From Mesostigma viride (taxonomy: Eukaryota > Streptophyta > Mesostigmatophyceae > Mesostigmatales > Mesostigmataceae), in assembly GCA_009746045.1 (NCBI GenBank), contig RPFO01001998.1, positions 1-36,303 of the forward strand: 36,303 bases of DNA. Reading direction: 5' to 3'. The first letter of the stretch is position 1, and the number at the start of each line of letters is the position of its first letter. The position numbers and the translations under genes are program-made. The notes beneath the pieces are model-generated. The model ran no database searches. It saw only the letters and a program-made list of their open reading frames with translations, and was not told the origin of the DNA. This document shows, piece after piece, positions 33,454 to 36,303 of the stretch.

Positions 33454-36303
33454 ACAGTACACACACCATGCACGCAAGGCGGCTGCACACACATGTACAC
33501 CACCGCGCACGCAAGGGGCGGCTGCACACACATGTACATACACCGCACGCAAGGGGCGGCTGCACACACCTGTACATCCACCGCGCACGCAAGGGGCGGT
33601 GCACACACACGTACACACACCGCGCACGCAAGGGGCGGCTGCACACACACGTACACACACCGCGCACGCAAGGGCGGCATGCACACACAGTACACACACC
33701 GCGCACGCAAGGGGCGGCTGCACACACACGTACATACACCGCGCACGCAAGGGGCTGCTGCACACACACTACATCACCGCACGCAAGGGGCGCTGCACAC
33801 ACATGTACACACACCGCGCACGCTTGGGGGCTGCACTCACATGTACACACACCGCGCACGCAAGGGCCGGCTGCACACACACGTACATCCACCGCGCACG
33901 CAAGGGGCAACTGCACACACACGTACATACACCGCGCACGCAAGGGGCGGCTGCACACACACGTACACACACCGCGCACGCAAGGGGCAACTGCACACAC
34001 ATGTACACACACCGCGCACGCTTGGGGCGGCTGCACACACACGTACCTACACCGCGCACGCAAGGGGCGGCTGCACACACACGTACATCCACCGCGCACG
34101 CAAGGGGCAACTGCACACACATGTACACACACCGCGCACGCTTGGGGCAGCTGCACTCACATGTACACACACCGCACCAAGGGCCGCTGCACACACACGT
34201 ACATCCACCGCGCACGCAAGGGGCAACTGCACACACACGTACATACACCGCGCACGCAAGGGGCGGCTGCACACACACGTACATACACCGCGCACGCAAG
34301 GGGCAACTGCACACACATGTACATACACCGCGCAACCACGGGGCGGCTGCACACACACGTACATACACCGCGCACGCAAGGGGCGGCTGCACACATACGT
34401 ACCTACACCGCGCACGCAAGGGCGACTGCACACCCATGTACATCCACCGCGCACGCAAGGGCCGGCTGCACACACACGTACACACACCATGCACGCAAGG
34501 GCCGGCTGCACACACACGTACATCCACCGCGCACGCAAGGGGCGGCTGCACACACACGTACACACACCGCACGCAAGGGGCAACTGCACACACATGTACA
34601 CACACCGCGCACGCTTGGGGCGGCTGCACACACACGTACCTACACCGCGCACGCAAGGCCCTGCACACACACGTACACACACCACATGCACGCAAGGGCC
34701 GGCTGCACACACACGTACATCCACCGCGCACGCAATTGCCGGCATGCACACACACGTACATCCACCGCACGCCAAGGGGCAACTGCACACACATGTACAC
34801 ACACCGCGCACGCTTGGGGCAGCTGCACTCACATGTACACACACCGCGCAACGCTTGGGGCGGCTGCACACACACGTACATACACCGCGCACGCAAGGGG
34901 CGGCTGCACTTAATGTACACACACCACGCACGCAAGGGGCGGCTGCACACACACGTACATACACCGCGCACGCAAGGACCGGCTTGCACACACATTACAT
35001 CCACCGCGCAACCACGGGGCGGCTGCACACACACGTACATACACCGCGCACGCAAGGGGCTGCTGCACACACACTTACACACAAAATGCACGCTTGGGGC
35101 GACGGCACTCACATGTACATACACCGCGCACGAAAGGGGTGCTGCACACACACGTACATCCACCGCGCACGCAAGGGGCGGCTGCACACACACATACATA
35201 CACCATGCACGCAAGGGGCGAGTGCAAAAACATGTAACAACACCGCGCACGCAAGGGGCAACTGCCCACACATGGACATACACCATGCACGCAAGGGGCG
35301 GCTGCACACACATGTACATCCACCGCGCACGCAAGGGGCGAGTGCACACACACGTACACACAACACCGCGCACGCTTGGGGCGGCTGCACACACACGTAC
35401 CTACACCCGCGCACGCAAGGGGCGGCTGCACACACACGTACATCCACCGCGCACGCAAGGGGCAACTGCACACACATGTACACACCACCGCGCACGCTTG
35501 GGGCAGCTGCACTCACATGTACACACACCGCGCACGCAAGGGCCGGCTGCACACACACGTACATCCACCGCGCACGCGGGCAACTGCACACACACGTACA
35601 TACACCGCGCACGCAAGGGGCGGCTGCACACACACGTACACACACCGCGCACGCAAGGGGCAACTGCACACACATGTACACACACCGCGCACTTGGGGCG
35701 GCTGCACACACACGTACCTACACCGCGCACGCAAGGGGCGGCTGCACACACACGTACATACACCGCGCACGCAAGGGGCAACTGCACCAATATATATACA
35801 CCGCGCAACCACGGGGCGGCTGCACACACACGTACATACACCGCGCACGCAAGGGGCGGCTGCACACATACGTACCTACACCGCGCACCCAAGGGGCGAC
35901 TGCACACACATGTACATCCACCGCGCACGCAAGGGCCGGCTGCAACACACGTACACACACCATGCACGCAAGGGCCGGCTGCACACACACGTACATACAC
36001 CGCGCACGCTTGGGGCGGCTGCACACACACGTACCTACACCCGCGCACGCAAGGGGCGGCTGCACACATACGTATACCTACACCGCGCACAGCAAGGGGC
36101 GACTGCACACACATGTACATCCACCGCGCAGCAAGGGCCGGCTGCACACACACGTACACACACCATGCACCAAGGGCCGGCTGCACACACACGTACATAC
36201 ACCGCGCACGCTTGGGGCGGCTGCACACACACGTACACACACCCGCACGCAAGGGGCAGCTGCACACACACGTACATACACCATGCACGCAAGGGGCTGC
36301 ACA
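33454..36303. repeat. 40-bp satellite continuing beyond the retrotransposon, indel-rich
   Basis: The satellite continues in the same orientation to the window end, about 71 units. Unlike the upstream array, many units have single-base losses or gains (GCAAGGCGGCTG at 33475, CACCGCACGC at 33541, GGGGCGGTGCAC at 33595, CCAATATATATACA near 35788). From about 34.85 kb to the end the variant order is collinear with 19.53-20.99 kb at an offset of about 15.32 kb. The piece is thus either an older diverged copy or poorly corrected sequence. Confidence 0.9.

Overview
The window is eukaryotic nuclear DNA dominated by tandem repeats. It carries one intron-containing transposase-like gene and one nearly complete Ty1/copia-type LTR retrotransposon. 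GT-AG introns, interspersed satellites, LTR elements and the lack of any operon structure rule out a prokaryote. A short CCCTAAA-like tract near 7890 is of the green-lineage (Arabidopsis) telomere type, and the mix of GC-rich exons with GT/CA-rich repeats would suit a microalga or another green-lineage protist. The species cannot be named from the sequence.

Layout: 1-1346 is a 30-bp minisatellite. 1347-2415 holds three and a bit copies of a ~330-bp tandem repeat that seems to contain the ancestor of that minisatellite. 2416-3796 is non-coding, with a cluster of GGCGCC-centred palindromes and a weak Pol III-like signal. 3797-4349 is a 62-bp minisatellite with nine copies of the perfect palindrome CCAACGGCCGTTGG. 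4419-7649 is a multi-exon gene for a DDE/RNase H-fold transposase-like protein. Seven more copies of the palindrome lie in its introns and 3' flank, none in its exons. 7925-9700 is GT-rich low-complexity DNA. 9827-24986 is about 15 kb of a 40-bp satellite with higher-order structure, including a ~3.94-kb tandem duplication. 24987-33453 is the retrotransposon, inserted into the satellite. 33454-36303 is the same satellite again, but riddled with small indels.

The retrotransposon has near-identical LTRs (453 and 452 bp), a GC-rich and frame-broken leader or first ORF, and an intact ~1587-codon gag-pol frame. Its domain order reads capsid-like region, zinc knuckle, integrase, aspartic protease, reverse transcriptase, RNase H. 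Placing the protease after the integrase departs from the usual copia order (gag-protease-integrase-RT-RNase H) and is the most interesting observation here. The LTRs also end in AGTT...AACT instead of TG...CA.

The very long open frames in the satellites (up to 5021 codons) come from stop-free repeat units and are not proposed as genes. Homopolymer frameshifts in the transposase-like gene, together with repeat arrays that become ragged at both window ends, suggest the window is a whole contig with uncorrected errors toward its ends.
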